Notes under the pieces: model-generated
What the model saw: the letters and a program-made list of their open reading frames with translations, nothing else
Databases searched by the model: none
Told to the model about the DNA's origin: nothing
Shown: positions 43,333 through 52,224 of the stretch, one piece after another
Numbering within the stretch: position 1 is the first letter of the stretch
Layout: each line of letters starts with the position of its first letter
Assembly: GCF_007641255.1 (NCBI RefSeq)
Contig: NZ_CP036259.1
Span: forward strand, 1,426,001-1,490,000
Reading direction: 5' to 3'
Length of the DNA: 64,000 bases
Source of the DNA: Sporomusa termitida
GTDB taxonomy: Bacteria > Bacillota > Negativicutes > Sporomusales > Sporomusaceae
Translations under genes and position numbers: made by a program

Positions 43333-44466
43333 ATGCATATCGATACCTTACTTATTCACGGTGACGAGGGCGACCGGACTACCGGCGCCGCCAGCACACC
43401 GATCTACCAGGCTTCAAGTTTCAGGCACCATACTGTCGGTCAGGAAGGCGGCTATCAATATTCGCGGGGCAATAATCCGACCAGGCATGCGTTGGAAAAG
43501 CAGATGGCCCTGCTGGAAGGCGGTTGCCGGGGTTTTGCTTTTGGATCAGGAATGGCAGCGATAACGGCAGTCTTTAATTTATTCAAGACCGGTGATCATA
43601 TTATTGCCAGCCGTAATCTGTACGGCGGCACCTCACGGGTGCTTGACAAGATCTTCAGCCGCTTTGGGCTTACGGTTGCTTATGTGGATTTTGGCAGCCT
43701 GGCCGGGCTGGCAGCCGCAATTACGCCGGCGACGAAAGCCCTGGTTATCGAGACCCCGTCCAATCCTACTTTGATGGTGACAGATATTAGCGGTGTTGCC
43801 GCTCTGGCCCGGGAGCGCGGCTTGTTAACCATTGCCGACAATACCTTTATGTCACCCTATCTGCAGCAGCCGCTGCGCCTGGGGGTTGATATTGTTATCC
43901 ATAGCGCCACCAAGTTTATTGGCGGCCATAGCGACGTGCTGGCCGGTGTGGTGGTGGTGAAAGAAGACCAACTGGCGGAAGACCTGCATTTTGTGCAAAA
44001 CTCTACCGGTGGTGTCTTAGGCCCGTTTGATTCCTGGCTGCTGCTGCGGGGGTTAAAAACCCTGGGCTTACGGCTGGACAGACAGTCCCGCAATGCCGGG
44101 ATACTGGCGGCCTGGCTCCGGCAGCGGCGGGAGGTCCAAAAAGTATATTATCTGGGTTTTGCCGACCATCCCGGCTATGAATTGCACCAAAGTCAGGCCC
44201 GGGGCCCGGGGAACGTTGTTGCTTTTGATGTCGGGGACGGTGAGCTGGCCCGCCATATTCTGGGCAGGCTTAGATTCTGCATGTTAGCCGACAGCCTCGG
44301 CGGGGTCGAGACCATGGTAAACCTGTCTGACGTCATGTCCCACGGCTCGGTTCCCGCTACGCGGAAATTGCAGATGGGCATTACCCCCAGTCTGATCCGT
44401 CTGTCGGCCGGCATTGAAGATCCGGCCGATATTATCGCTGATTTTGAACAGGCTATGAGCCGGTAA
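43333..44466 (+). CDS. Cys/Met-metabolism PLP enzyme (methionine gamma-lyase or homologue)
   Basis: A 377-residue member of the trans-sulfuration PLP family. ATG 43333 follows GGAGGAAAC. It shows SSFRHHTVGQEGGYQYSRGN, NPTRHALE, ETPSNPTLMVTDI, and SATKFIGGHSDVLAGVVV with the PLP-binding Lys. It could be methionine gamma-lyase, cystathionine gamma-lyase/synthase or homocysteine desulfhydrase. The position 18 bp after livF hints that its substrate is brought in by the Liv transporter; methionine gamma-lyase would yield 2-oxobutyrate, an isoleucine precursor. Confidence 0.85.
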   Translation: MHIDTLLIHGDEGDRTTGAASTPIYQASSFRHHTVGQEGGYQYSRGNNPTRHALEKQMALLEGGCRGFAFGSGMAAITAVFNLFKTGDHIIASRNLYGGTSRVLDKIFSRFGLTVAYVDFGSLAGLAAAITPATKALVIETPSNPTLMVTDISGVAALARERGLLTIADNTFMSPYLQQPLRLGVDIVIHSATKFIGGHSDVLAGVVVVKEDQLAEDLHFVQNSTGGVLGPFDSWLLLRGLKTLGLRLDRQSRNAGILAAWLRQRREVQKVYYLGFADHPGYELHQSQARGPGNVVAFDVGDGELARHILGRLRFCMLADSLGGVETMVNLSDVMSHGSVPATRKLQMGITPSLIRLSAGIEDPADIIADFEQAMSR

Positions 44467-44476
44467 CCAGTATAGG

Positions 44477-44510
44477 CTGCCAGTGGGAAACCCTGCCTGG
44501 CAGTTTTTTT
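44477..44510 (+). terminator. Terminator after the PLP lyase
   Basis: CTGCCAG...GGG-AAA-CCC...CTGGCAG, followed by seven T. Confidence 0.85.
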
Positions 44511-44577
44511 ATTTGCTTTAAAAACTGCCAGTTTACGGGTATAATAATAGCTATATTATGTTTAGTGAGGTTCGCAA

Positions 44578-46764
44578 ATGAGTAAAATTGTGGTATTAGC
44601 GGAAAAGCCGTCAGTCGGGCGGGATTTAGCCCGGGTTCTCCAGTGCGGCAGCAAAGGCAATGGTTACCTGGAAGGACCCAAATACATCGTAACCTGGGCC
44701 TTGGGGCATCTGGTAACCCTGGCCGATCCCGAAGCCTATGACGAAAGATATAAAGCCTGGCGGCTGGAGGACCTGCCCATGCTGCCCCCGGAACTGAAGC
44801 TGGTTGTTATCAAACAAACAGGCAAGCAGTTTAGTGCGGTAAAAGAACAACTAGGCCGCAAGGATGTCAGCGAGGTTGTCATTGCCACTGATGCCGGGCG
44901 CGAAGGGGAGCTTGTGGCCAGATGGATACTGGAGAAAGCCCATATTAATAAACCGGTTAAGCGTCTCTGGATTTCCTCTGTGACCGACAAAGCCATCAGG
45001 GACGGCTTTAACAATCTAAAGCCAGGCCGGGAATATGAAAACCTGTATGCCTCGGCTGTGGCCCGGTCGGAGTCGGACTGGCTTGTCGGCATTAATGCCA
45101 CCAGGGCCCTGACTACTAAGTATAATGCCCAACTATCCTGCGGGCGTGTCCAAACCCCGACGCTGGCTATTATTGCCGCCAGAGAGGCCGAGATAAAAAA
45201 CTTTCAGCCCCGTACCTATTATGGGATTACAGCAACTGCCGAGCGTCTGAAGCTGACCTGGCAGGAGGCTAAATCCAAAGAAAGCAGAACGTTTGAAAAA
45301 GCGGTCTGTGACAAAATCATTACAGCGATAACCGGGAAAAAGGCTGAGGTGATTGATGTGCACAAGGTGAGCAAGAAAGCGTTTTCCCCAGCCTTGTATG
45401 ATCTCACCGAGCTGCAGCGTGATGCTAATAAAATGTTTGGCTTTTCGGCCAAAGAAACATTGTCAATTATGCAGAAACTATATGAAACCCATAAGGCTTT
45501 GACCTATCCGCGGACCGACTCGCGTTATCTATCGGCAGATATTGTTGAGACCCTGAAAGACCGGGTGAAAGCCTGTGATACAGGCCTGTACCCCAGACAA
45601 ATTCTTAAAGTCTTAAAAGCTCCCATCAAGTCCGGCAGCCATTTTGTTGACAATAGCCGAGTGTCTGATCACCATGCGATCATCCCTACTGAACAAGCGG
45701 TAGTACTTAATTCGTTAACAGACAAAGAAAAGAAGATTTATGAGCTCGTCGTCAGGCGCTTCCTGGCCGTGCTCTGCCCGCCTTTCGAATATGAAGAGAC
45801 GACAGTCAAAGCCCAAATTGGCAATGAAATCTTTAGCGCGAAAGGCAAAACCGTAAGTGCGCTTGGCTGGCGAGAGCTATATAACAATAATCTGGATGAG
45901 GAGGAAGCGGCTGATGACCAGGCTGTGGCGCAAACGCTTCCCCACTTAAATAAAGGTGATATTTTACCCATAAACGCAATTGCGTTGACTAAAGGTGAGA
46001 CTAAGCCGCCGGCACTTTTTACCGAAGCCAGCCTATTATCAGCAATGGAAAATCCGGCAAAATATATGTCAGGCGAAAGTCAGGCGCTTAAGCAGATCAT
46101 CGGGCAAACAGGCGGGCTGGGTACGGTAGCTACCAGGGCTGATATTATTGAAAAGCTCTTTAGCAGTTTTGTCATTGAGAAAAAGGGCAAAGATATCTTT
46201 ATCACCTCTAAAGGCCGGCAATTGCTGGAACTGGCGCCTGCCGACCTGAAATCACCGGCCTTAACGGCGCAGTGGGAACAAAAACTCAGCGCTATCGCCA
46301 AAGGGCAGTTAAAGAAGCAGGCCTTTATTGCCGAAATAAAAGAATATACCAAGGCAATTATCCGCGAGATAAAAAACAGCCGGGAACAGTTCAAGCACGA
46401 CAATGTAACACGTACGCGCTGCCCGGAATGCGGCAAGTATCTGCTGGAGGTAAACGGCAAGAAAGGCAAGTCGCTGGTTTGTCAGGACCGGGAATGCGGC
46501 TACCGGAAAAACGTTGCCCAGGTAACCAATGCCAGATGTCCCAACTGCCACAAGAAACTGGAATTACGGGGTGAGGGTGAAGCCCGCATTTTTGTTTGCG
46601 CCTGCGGGTACCGGGAAAAGCTGGCCGCTTTTACTGAGCGGAAAAAGCAGGAGGGGGATACCCGGGTTTCTAAAAAGGATGTTTCCCGTTATTTAAAAGA
46701 GCAGGCGGATAAACCAATTAATAACGCATTGGCGGAAGCGCTGGCTAAGCTGAAGCTGCACTAG
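44578..46764 (+). CDS. topB: DNA topoisomerase III
   Basis: Type IA topoisomerase of 728 residues that decatenates DNA and resolves recombination intermediates. A TOPRIM domain starts at VVLAEKPSVGRDLARVL, with IATDAGREGELVARWI holding the acidic metal residues. SCGRVQTPTLAIIA follows, and YPRTDSRYL carries the catalytic Tyr310. The C-terminus holds zinc-ribbon Cys sets (CPECGKYLLEV, CQDRECGY, CPNCHKKLEL, CACGYREK). ATG follows GTGAGG. The GT9 gene follows 11 bp later. Confidence 0.95.
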   Translation: MSKIVVLAEKPSVGRDLARVLQCGSKGNGYLEGPKYIVTWALGHLVTLADPEAYDERYKAWRLEDLPMLPPELKLVVIKQTGKQFSAVKEQLGRKDVSEVVIATDAGREGELVARWILEKAHINKPVKRLWISSVTDKAIRDGFNNLKPGREYENLYASAVARSESDWLVGINATRALTTKYNAQLSCGRVQTPTLAIIAAREAEIKNFQPRTYYGITATAERLKLTWQEAKSKESRTFEKAVCDKIITAITGKKAEVIDVHKVSKKAFSPALYDLTELQRDANKMFGFSAKETLSIMQKLYETHKALTYPRTDSRYLSADIVETLKDRVKACDTGLYPRQILKVLKAPIKSGSHFVDNSRVSDHHAIIPTEQAVVLNSLTDKEKKIYELVVRRFLAVLCPPFEYEETTVKAQIGNEIFSAKGKTVSALGWRELYNNNLDEEEAADDQAVAQTLPHLNKGDILPINAIALTKGETKPPALFTEASLLSAMENPAKYMSGESQALKQIIGQTGGLGTVATRADIIEKLFSSFVIEKKGKDIFITSKGRQLLELAPADLKSPALTAQWEQKLSAIAKGQLKKQAFIAEIKEYTKAIIREIKNSREQFKHDNVTRTRCPECGKYLLEVNGKKGKSLVCQDRECGYRKNVAQVTNARCPNCHKKLELRGEGEARIFVCACGYREKLAAFTERKKQEGDTRVSKKDVSRYLKEQADKPINNALAEALAKLKLH

Positions 46765-46775
46765 GCGGTGGTACT

Positions 46776-47846
46776 TTGAAAAAGGAAATACTGATCATAC
46801 GACTTAGCTCTATCGGCGATGTGATTCATTGCTCCCCGGTAGCCGGGGCACTCAAGGCTGCCTGGCCTGATTGCAGACTTACCTGGCTGGTGGGGGAAGT
46901 TTGTGCTGATTTAATTAAATATAATCCCTTAGTTGATGAGATGATTGTCTGGTCCCGTGAGCGCTTCGAAAAATACCTGCGGGCCTGTGAATTCAAAAAG
47001 GCTTTGTCCCTTTGGCAGAGCTTGCAGGCTTGTTTAAGGGCAAGAGTGTTTTATGCGGTGCTGGATATTCACGGGCTGTTCCTTACAGGGCTGATCGCCA
47101 GGCAGGTAAATACCGGCCGGCGCATCGGCCTGAGCGGGGCCAGAGAGTTTAACCCGCTGTTTATGACGGAAACAGCCGAACCACTGGGGCCGCATATTAC
47201 GGAAAAATATCTTGGGGTGTTGACGGCACTGGGGATCACTCCCGGCAGCCGGCAGATGACCCTGGCAATACCGCCGGCGGCGGTGAGCTTTGCCGAGCAT
47301 TTTATAACCGGGGCCGGCATTACCCGGCAGGACCGGATTGCGGTTCTGGTCCCGGGAACCACGTGGCCGGCAAAGAATTGGCCGCCAGCGCTTTTTGCCC
47401 GTACGGCGGCACTCTTGTCCCGGGATTTTAAAATTATCCTGTGCGGCGGCAAAAATGAATTGGCTATGGGGCAGGAAATCGGGGCACAGGCCGGTATTCC
47501 TGTAACCAATGCCATTGGCAAAACGTCATTGCTGGAGATGGCCGGCATTCTGGCCAGGGCTGCCGTCGTGGTGGCGGGCGACACCGGACCGCTGTATATG
47601 GCAGCTGCTTTGGCAACGCCGACCGTGGCCCTGTTTGGCCCCACGAATCCAGAGACCTACGCCCCGCCAGGCAGGCATCACCGGATTGCGGTTAATAAGC
47701 TGGCCTGCTCTTTTTGTCATAAAATGCAGTGTCAGCATGGGCGAAACGACTGCATGAATAGTATTACACCGGCGGCGGTGGTGCAGCAGGTATATCAGGT
47801 ACTGGGCCTAGACAGCGCCGCCCCAACTGATAGGCTGTCAAACTAA
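46776..47846 (+). CDS. Glycosyltransferase family 9 (heptosyltransferase-like)
   Basis: A 356-residue GT9 enzyme that likely adds heptose or another sugar to the lipopolysaccharide core at the cytoplasmic face. TTG start at 46776. The N-terminal ILIIRLSSIGDVIHCSPVAG is the family hallmark. The C-terminal half has VVVAGDTGPLYMAAAL and ALFGPTNPETYAP, which form the nucleotide-sugar site. Its presence argues for an outer membrane with LPS, as in Negativicutes. It is probably transcribed with topB. Confidence 0.9.
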   Translation: MKKEILIIRLSSIGDVIHCSPVAGALKAAWPDCRLTWLVGEVCADLIKYNPLVDEMIVWSRERFEKYLRACEFKKALSLWQSLQACLRARVFYAVLDIHGLFLTGLIARQVNTGRRIGLSGAREFNPLFMTETAEPLGPHITEKYLGVLTALGITPGSRQMTLAIPPAAVSFAEHFITGAGITRQDRIAVLVPGTTWPAKNWPPALFARTAALLSRDFKIILCGGKNELAMGQEIGAQAGIPVTNAIGKTSLLEMAGILARAAVVVAGDTGPLYMAAALATPTVALFGPTNPETYAPPGRHHRIAVNKLACSFCHKMQCQHGRNDCMNSITPAAVVQQVYQVLGLDSAAPTDRLSN

Positions 47847-47848
47847 AT

Positions 47849-47894
47849 AAACAACAGTGGTACCGGCAGGTTGGCCGGTCCGCTGTTGTTTTTT
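47849..47894. terminator. Bidirectional terminator between GT9 and the histidine kinase
   Basis: AAACAACAG pairs with CTGTTGTTT, with an inner CCGG/CCGG helix; T-rich on the plus side and A-rich on the other. It serves two convergent transcripts. Confidence 0.8.
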
Positions 47895-47923
47895 ACTCCC
47901 TGGGCCTAAGCAGATTTTTCCAA

Positions 47924-49225
47924 TTATGATAGTGGCAGCGTAACTGTAAACGTAGCGCCCGCTCCCGGGGAACTGATAACTTTAATCGTACCATTATGGC
48001 TTTCGACGATTAGTTTGGCAATTGACAAACCCAGGCCGGACCCGCCGTTGGTGCGGGCCGGGTTGGCTTGGTAAAAACGGTGGAAAATTTTCGGCAAATG
48101 CTCGGCCGCGATGCCTTCTCCGGTATCCCGGACAATGAGGACAATCGAATCGATTGTATGCTTAAGGCTTATTGTTATCATACCGCCGGCGGGTGTATTG
48201 CGGATGGCATTGTCGGTTAGAATGGCGACTACCTGGCACAACTTGCCTTCATCACCAAAATAGGTGATCGTTTCGGTGTGAATGCCCAACTTAATCTCTT
48301 TACGTTCGGCGGCAGGGATAAAAGGGGCTCCGGCCAGGCAGACTGCTTTGCCCAAATCGAAGTTGCTTTTATTGAGAATTTGTTGATGTGAGTCGGCACG
48401 GGCCAGAAACAACAGTGAATCAACCAGTTTTGTCATGCAGGAAACCTCTGTCTGAATATTTTCCAGCCAGTGTTCCTGTTCTTTAACCGCATCGTCCGGG
48501 GCAGAGCGCACGACCTCCAGATTGGTCTGAATGACTGCCAACGGGGTTCTGAGCTCATGGGAAGCATCGGCCAGAAAATCCCGCTGCTGCTGCCAGGCCT
48601 GCTGAATGGGAATCATGGCTTTGTTGGCCAGATAGCGGCTGCCAAAAAAGGAGAGAAAAATACAAACCAGCCCGATGAGAATAAGAGCAGTGATGACAAT
48701 CCGCAAAGCATTTTTTTCCCGGGAGAAATCCTGAAACAGGAAATAATAGTCGGTTTGTCCGGGAATATTTGTTTTTAAATAATTGTAGTCTACCTGGGCC
48801 AAGGTGAGCGTGCCTTGCTCGGATTTTAAACTGCGTGCTTCTGCCAGCAGGAGGACTAAGTCTTCGGCAGATAAGGAGAGATTGGAGGAATTGGCCATTA
48901 TTTCGCCCTGCGCATTTACCCGGACAAAAAAAACAGACGGACCGGGGCCGAACCCGGGGCCGAGAATAGGGGCGGGCCCGGGCCTTGGTCCTGGAGCGGG
49001 CTCCGGACTCATACCTTCGCCGCGATTAGGACGGGGTGGCAGGTCATCGAGTTTGCCGCTGATTAAATCTGTAGCGACTCTTTTTAATAAGAAAGCAGCG
49101 CCTGTGGTTAACCGGTCCTGAGCAAATAAGTAGCTGCCGGCCGTCAGAATCAGGAAGAGGAGCGCCATTATGCCCATGTTTACCAGGGTTAACTGGCGGC
49201 GTAGTTTACGAAACATGACTTTCAC
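47924..49225 (-). CDS. Sensor histidine kinase with Pro/Gly-rich extracytoplasmic region
   Basis: A 433-residue two-component kinase. TM1 is about residues 14-35, the extracytoplasmic domain about 36-172, and TM2 about 173-195. HisKA follows with ASHELRTPLA and phospho-acceptor His223, then HATPase with DNAIRNTPAGG, DTGEGI and GGSGLGLSIAK. The sensor part contains an unusual low-complexity run of Pro and Gly at residues 62-97, made of degenerate P-x-P-G/G-P units. It overlaps the response-regulator gene by 20 bp. The signal is unknown; no target gene is obvious beyond the divergent OMP gene. Confidence 0.92.
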   Translation of the reverse strand: MKVMFRKLRRQLTLVNMGIMALLFLILTAGSYLFAQDRLTTGAAFLLKRVATDLISGKLDDLPPRPNRGEGMSPEPAPGPRPGPAPILGPGFGPGPSVFFVRVNAQGEIMANSSNLSLSAEDLVLLLAEARSLKSEQGTLTLAQVDYNYLKTNIPGQTDYYFLFQDFSREKNALRIVITALILIGLVCIFLSFFGSRYLANKAMIPIQQAWQQQRDFLADASHELRTPLAVIQTNLEVVRSAPDDAVKEQEHWLENIQTEVSCMTKLVDSLLFLARADSHQQILNKSNFDLGKAVCLAGAPFIPAAERKEIKLGIHTETITYFGDEGKLCQVVAILTDNAIRNTPAGGMITISLKHTIDSIVLIVRDTGEGIAAEHLPKIFHRFYQANPARTNGGSGLGLSIAKLIVESHNGTIKVISSPGAGATFTVTLPLS

Positions 49226-49880
49226 TCCTTAGATAATAGCCAATGCCTCTAACTGTTCTGATAAAGGTCGTATTAAGCTTCCGGCGCAGATAATGAATAT
49301 AAAGGTCAACGTTCGCAATGTCAATGTTAGCCTGAAAGCCCCAGACTTTTTCCCAGATGCGCTCTTTGCTGACGACAAGGCCGTAATTGCGCATTAATAG
49401 CTCCAGCAGCAATGTTTCTTTGGTTGTTAGTTTGATAATCTCGTTATCTTTGGTTACTTCACAGCGGAGCGGGTCTAAGATCCACCCGGCAGCTGCCAGC
49501 GTATCGCTGGTTAAAAGTTTGGTCTGCCTGCGGGCCAGGGCACGCAGGCGGGCCATCAGCTCTTCTGATGAAAAAGGTTTTACCAGATAATCGTCGGCAC
49601 CGGCATCCAGACCTTCTACCCGGTCTTTGGTCGAGTCTTTCGCCGTTAAAAAAATCACGGGCGTCTCAAAACCCAGGCCGCGAAACTCTTTTAAGACCGA
49701 AACACCGTCCCGGACCGGGAGCATCCGGTCTAAAATGAGGATATCATAGACACCGGTGGCCGCCATATCTAAGCCGGCTTCGCCGTCTAAGGCAGTATCG
49801 ACAGCGTAGCCATGTTTTTTAAGGATATGAGATAACGCTTCGGCCAGCCGGCGTTCGTCTTCAATTAAGAGTAGTTTCAC
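49206..49880 (-). CDS. OmpR-family response regulator
   Basis: A 224-residue regulator with a receiver domain (IEDERRLAEAL acidic pair, phospho-acceptor Asp51 in LILDRMLPVRDG, conserved Lys in FLTAKD). A winged-helix domain follows, ending RTVRGIGYYLR. It is first in the operon with the kinase and is divergent from the outer-membrane protein gene at 50199, which is a plausible target. Confidence 0.93.
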   Translation of the reverse strand: MKLLLIEDERRLAEALSHILKKHGYAVDTALDGEAGLDMAATGVYDILILDRMLPVRDGVSVLKEFRGLGFETPVIFLTAKDSTKDRVEGLDAGADDYLVKPFSSEELMARLRALARRQTKLLTSDTLAAAGWILDPLRCEVTKDNEIIKLTTKETLLLELLMRNYGLVVSKERIWEKVWGFQANIDIANVDLYIHYLRRKLNTTFIRTVRGIGYYLRSESHVS

Positions 49881-50198
49881 AATAAGACTCCTTTAAGACA
49901 ATGTAGATATAGCACACCGTAGTATCGTAGGATTGCTACTTATGATTGTAAAGGAACAACCTTGGAAAATCATTTGTTTTTAAAGAAAAATCAAAGGAAA
50001 TTCAAAGAAAATTTCTGGCAGGCCTGAGCTTGCGGGGGTGTGGGCCTGGCCAGAAAATAACCGGCTATTAGCCGGTTGTTTAGTGTGTTGATTTTGGTCT
50101 GGGTTTTTATAGAATAATTATCTTTATAGTAGAATTTTAAAGGAATTGAGAAAAATTTGTCTAATTTTAATGCTTATAAATAAGTCCGGAGGATATCA
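49881..50198. other. Divergent intergenic region between regulator and OMP genes
   Basis: A 318-bp region. It holds the dyad AACCGGC-TATTA-GCCGGTT (50059-50077) and AT-rich sequence before the OMP gene with AATTATC and TAGAATTTT elements. It also contains repeated AAATCA/AAAGGAAA-type stretches (49960-50000) that could be response-regulator sites. No unambiguous promoter was identified. Confidence 0.4.
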
Positions 50199-50849
50199 AT
50201 GAAAAAAATTTCAGCAATTTTAGCGGCAGCGATGACCATAACATCGGTGTCATTTGCTTCACCGCTGACAGACTATACCCAAGGGAAGGCCGCCATCGAC
50301 TTAAATCCCAACATCAACAGTGACAGCACTAAAGATAATGTCAGCGGTGGCATCACTTATGGCGTTGGCAACAAATTTGCACTGCAGTATAAATATGCTG
50401 ATAATAAAAACAAAAACTATTTAAGAATGACTCCGCCAAGTAATGCGCATGCTCAGCTTAGTGCATATGAAATGAATGTTTTATATCAAATAAACCCGAA
50501 TGTATCTGCATATGCCGGTTGGGCAGGGGAAACTGCAAAGATTAATTTATTGTACTATGCAGGTCCAGACTTAGGCAATATAATTTATCGTGAAAGAGGA
50601 TCTCAAAGCAGTTTTCATTTAGGGCTAATCGGACAAACTAAATTTACTGAAAATTTGACTGGCTGGGCCTCTGCCGGCGCCGGCAGCCACATAATTGGCT
50701 ATGAAGTTGGTTTAGGCTATAGTATCGCTAAAAATGCAGAATGCAATGTAATCTACCGCTATAATAAATATCAGGGGTTTAATTTAAGCGACGGCAAGAT
50801 TGACGTCAAAATCGAGGGTGTTGGTGCCGGTATTACTCTTACATTCTAA
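50199..50849 (+). CDS. Outer-membrane beta-barrel protein
   Basis: A 216-residue protein with a Sec signal peptide (MKKISAILAAAMTITSVSFA, cleavage after about residue 20). The mature part shows alternating hydrophobic/polar beta strands (GGITYGVGNKFALQYKYADN and NVSAYAGWAGE). It ends in GAGITLTF, with the terminal Phe used by the BAM machinery. It is predicted to form a small 8-strand barrel of OmpA/OmpW-like shape. ATG follows CCGGAGGAT. No specific family can be named. It supports a diderm envelope. Confidence 0.82.
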   Translation: MKKISAILAAAMTITSVSFASPLTDYTQGKAAIDLNPNINSDSTKDNVSGGITYGVGNKFALQYKYADNKNKNYLRMTPPSNAHAQLSAYEMNVLYQINPNVSAYAGWAGETAKINLLYYAGPDLGNIIYRERGSQSSFHLGLIGQTKFTENLTGWASAGAGSHIIGYEVGLGYSIAKNAECNVIYRYNKYQGFNLSDGKIDVKIEGVGAGITLTF

Positions 50850-50883
50850 TAAGCGCTTGCCACGGAGAGGGGGAATTTTTTTC

Positions 50884-50913
50884 TTGGTTTTCCGGACAAG
50901 AAGTGGTACAATG
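50884..50913 (+). promoter_or_regulatory. Promoter of the 60-aa gene
   Basis: TTGGTT, a 17-bp spacer and TACAAT, about 40 bases before the ATG at 50954. Confidence 0.5.
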
Positions 50914-50953
50914 ATTTACATATAATGGAAAAGAAGAGGCGGGATAGAACTAT

Positions 50954-51136
50954 ATGCTGTTGGAAGAGTTGGTGCTGCACATAAAAAAGCAGCTAATTGC
51001 CAGTGGAGTTAGTAATTTTACCATTGCTGACGGCAAGATCCACTTTATGAATGCCGGTGATAAAGCCAGAGGCGAAGAAATTATGTTTGAATATCTTTAC
51101 CAGCTGCTTGCCGAAAGGGCGACAATCTATAACTAG
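50954..51136 (+). CDS. Hypothetical protein (60 aa)
   Basis: A small cytoplasmic protein, MLLEELVLHIKKQLIASGVS followed by a short strand pair and a C-terminal helix (EIMFEYLYQLLAE). No membrane span, Cys or known motif. The upstream promoter, AGAGGCGGGA ribosome site and downstream terminator support expression. Not recognised. Confidence 0.65.
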   Translation: MLLEELVLHIKKQLIASGVSNFTIADGKIHFMNAGDKARGEEIMFEYLYQLLAERATIYN

Positions 51137-51144
51137 GGCGAATT

Positions 51145-51175
51145 CCGCTTGTCATAACCGGCAAGCGGCTTTTTA
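51145..51175 (+). terminator. Terminator after the 60-aa gene
   Basis: CCGCTTG pairs with CAAGCGG, followed by CTTTTTATC. Confidence 0.8.
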
Positions 51176-51206
51176 TCGGGGGCAGAAAAACACCGCTACT
51201 GCTGGT

Positions 51207-51245
51207 AGTTAAGTAAACCCCGGGGTAGCCGGGGTTTACTTAACT
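51207..51245 (-). terminator. Long perfect hairpin before the minus-strand ORF
   Basis: AGTTAAGTAAACCCCGG and CCGGGGTTTACTTAACT form a 17-bp perfect stem. It lies just past the stop of the minus-strand gene at 51261. Confidence 0.7.
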
Positions 51246-51260
51246 GATCAGAATACAAGG

Positions 51261-51464
51261 TTAAACTTTAAAATCGACATGATCCCCCACCCCCGCCACC
51301 GGGGCAGAGGGTTGCTTGGTTGCTTCATTCGGACTCTTTTTTTTGGCGCGGAACCTCTTCTTGGGCTTAGACTGGTCTTCGGTCTGGAAATCAAAGTAAT
51401 TCGATACTACTCTGCGAACAGGCAACGTTCTTTTTATAGGCTGTACTGATTCAACACGATCCAC
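51261..51464 (-). CDS. Hypothetical basic protein (67 aa)
   Basis: The frame opens at 51506, but GTG 51464 follows GGCGGGGGTGG, whereas the upstream ATG has no ribosome site and its codons would translate that site as a Gly run. The product has VESVQPIKRTLPVRRV, a Lys/Arg-rich middle (KPKKRFRAKKK) and the tail GVGDHVDFKV. It is probably disordered and may bind nucleic acid or membrane. Not recognised. Confidence 0.5.
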   Translation of the reverse strand: MDRVESVQPIKRTLPVRRVVSNYFDFQTEDQSKPKKRFRAKKKSPNEATKQPSAPVAGVGDHVDFKV

Positions 51465-51521
51465 AATACCACCCCCGCCTATATATTTATTTAGCCGCTG
51501 CATCAATTTAGGCCGTTTCTA

Positions 51522-51659
51522 TTGCTTTACCGCTTTTAAAGATATTATAACATTCAGAGGCGTATACCCCAAGCCTCTGTTATCAGCAATCTTGAGTATT
51601 TTTTCAAACAGGGCGGCTTCTGTTATTTCGCCGATACGGTTCAGCTGACCGTGATCTCA
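51522..51659 (-). other. Possible small ORF lacking a normal start
   Basis: On the minus strand a frame opens after a TGA near 51659 and reads LNRIGEITEAALFEKILKIA, then DNRGLGYTPLNVIISLKAVK to a TAG at about 51522. It looks like a compact amphipathic protein domain, but the only start candidate is CTG and no ribosome site is seen. It may be a decayed gene or use a rare start. Confidence 0.3.
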
Positions 51660-51745
51660 CTAAATGCAATTAGATTACATATAATGAGATTATAGGGTAA
51701 AGCAGGCCCGGTTGGTGAATGCTGAACAGTAGAGGAGCGACGTAA

Positions 51746-52120
51746 ATGCTGGCATATGAAAATTTTTCGAAGATTAAGCAGGCGATAGCCGCCGAAACAG
51801 TAGAGAAAACGATTACCTTGGGGAATGTATTAAAAGTGGCAAAAAGCCTGGAACTATTCAAAATCCATGTAATTTTGGCCGATAGTATCGACAGCGATAA
51901 CGCAGGCGGGGTACAAAACGATGTAATTGCAGATAAGTTTCTTGGTTCTGAGCAGCGCCTGCAGCTGGTGTTTATTGAGAGACTGTGTATCGGTACCTAT
52001 AAAAAACAGAGAACAATTGCAATCCTCAATTTGGCCATAGATCGAATAGGTACTGATGAAATATACCTTGTGCCGGAATTGGCGATTGATATCAGTGAAT
52101 GGCGATATAAGGCAGTCTGA
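51746..52120 (+). CDS. Hypothetical protein (124 aa)
   Basis: ATG at 51746 follows GAGGAGCGACG. A soluble alpha/beta protein: N-terminal helices (YENFSKIKQAIAAETVEKTI), strands in the middle (KIHVILADSID, RLQLVFIERLCIGTY) and ELAIDISEWRYKAV at the end. No Cys pair, nucleotide-binding motif or membrane span. Not recognised; the good ribosome site and terminator suggest a real gene. Confidence 0.65.
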   Translation: MLAYENFSKIKQAIAAETVEKTITLGNVLKVAKSLELFKIHVILADSIDSDNAGGVQNDVIADKFLGSEQRLQLVFIERLCIGTYKKQRTIAILNLAIDRIGTDEIYLVPELAIDISEWRYKAV

Positions 52121-52130
52121 ATGACTATGG

Positions 52131-52152
52131 AACCGCCGTTCCGGCGGTTTTC
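52131..52152 (+). terminator. Terminator after the 124-aa gene
   Basis: AACCGCCG-TTC-CGGCGGTT, followed by TTCCTGTTATT. Confidence 0.75.
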
Positions 52153-52224
52153 CTGTTATTACCACTTTACGGCCCGGAACATTTGTTCTACGATAAAACA
52201 AACAAATGTTTGGAGGCAGTGTAA

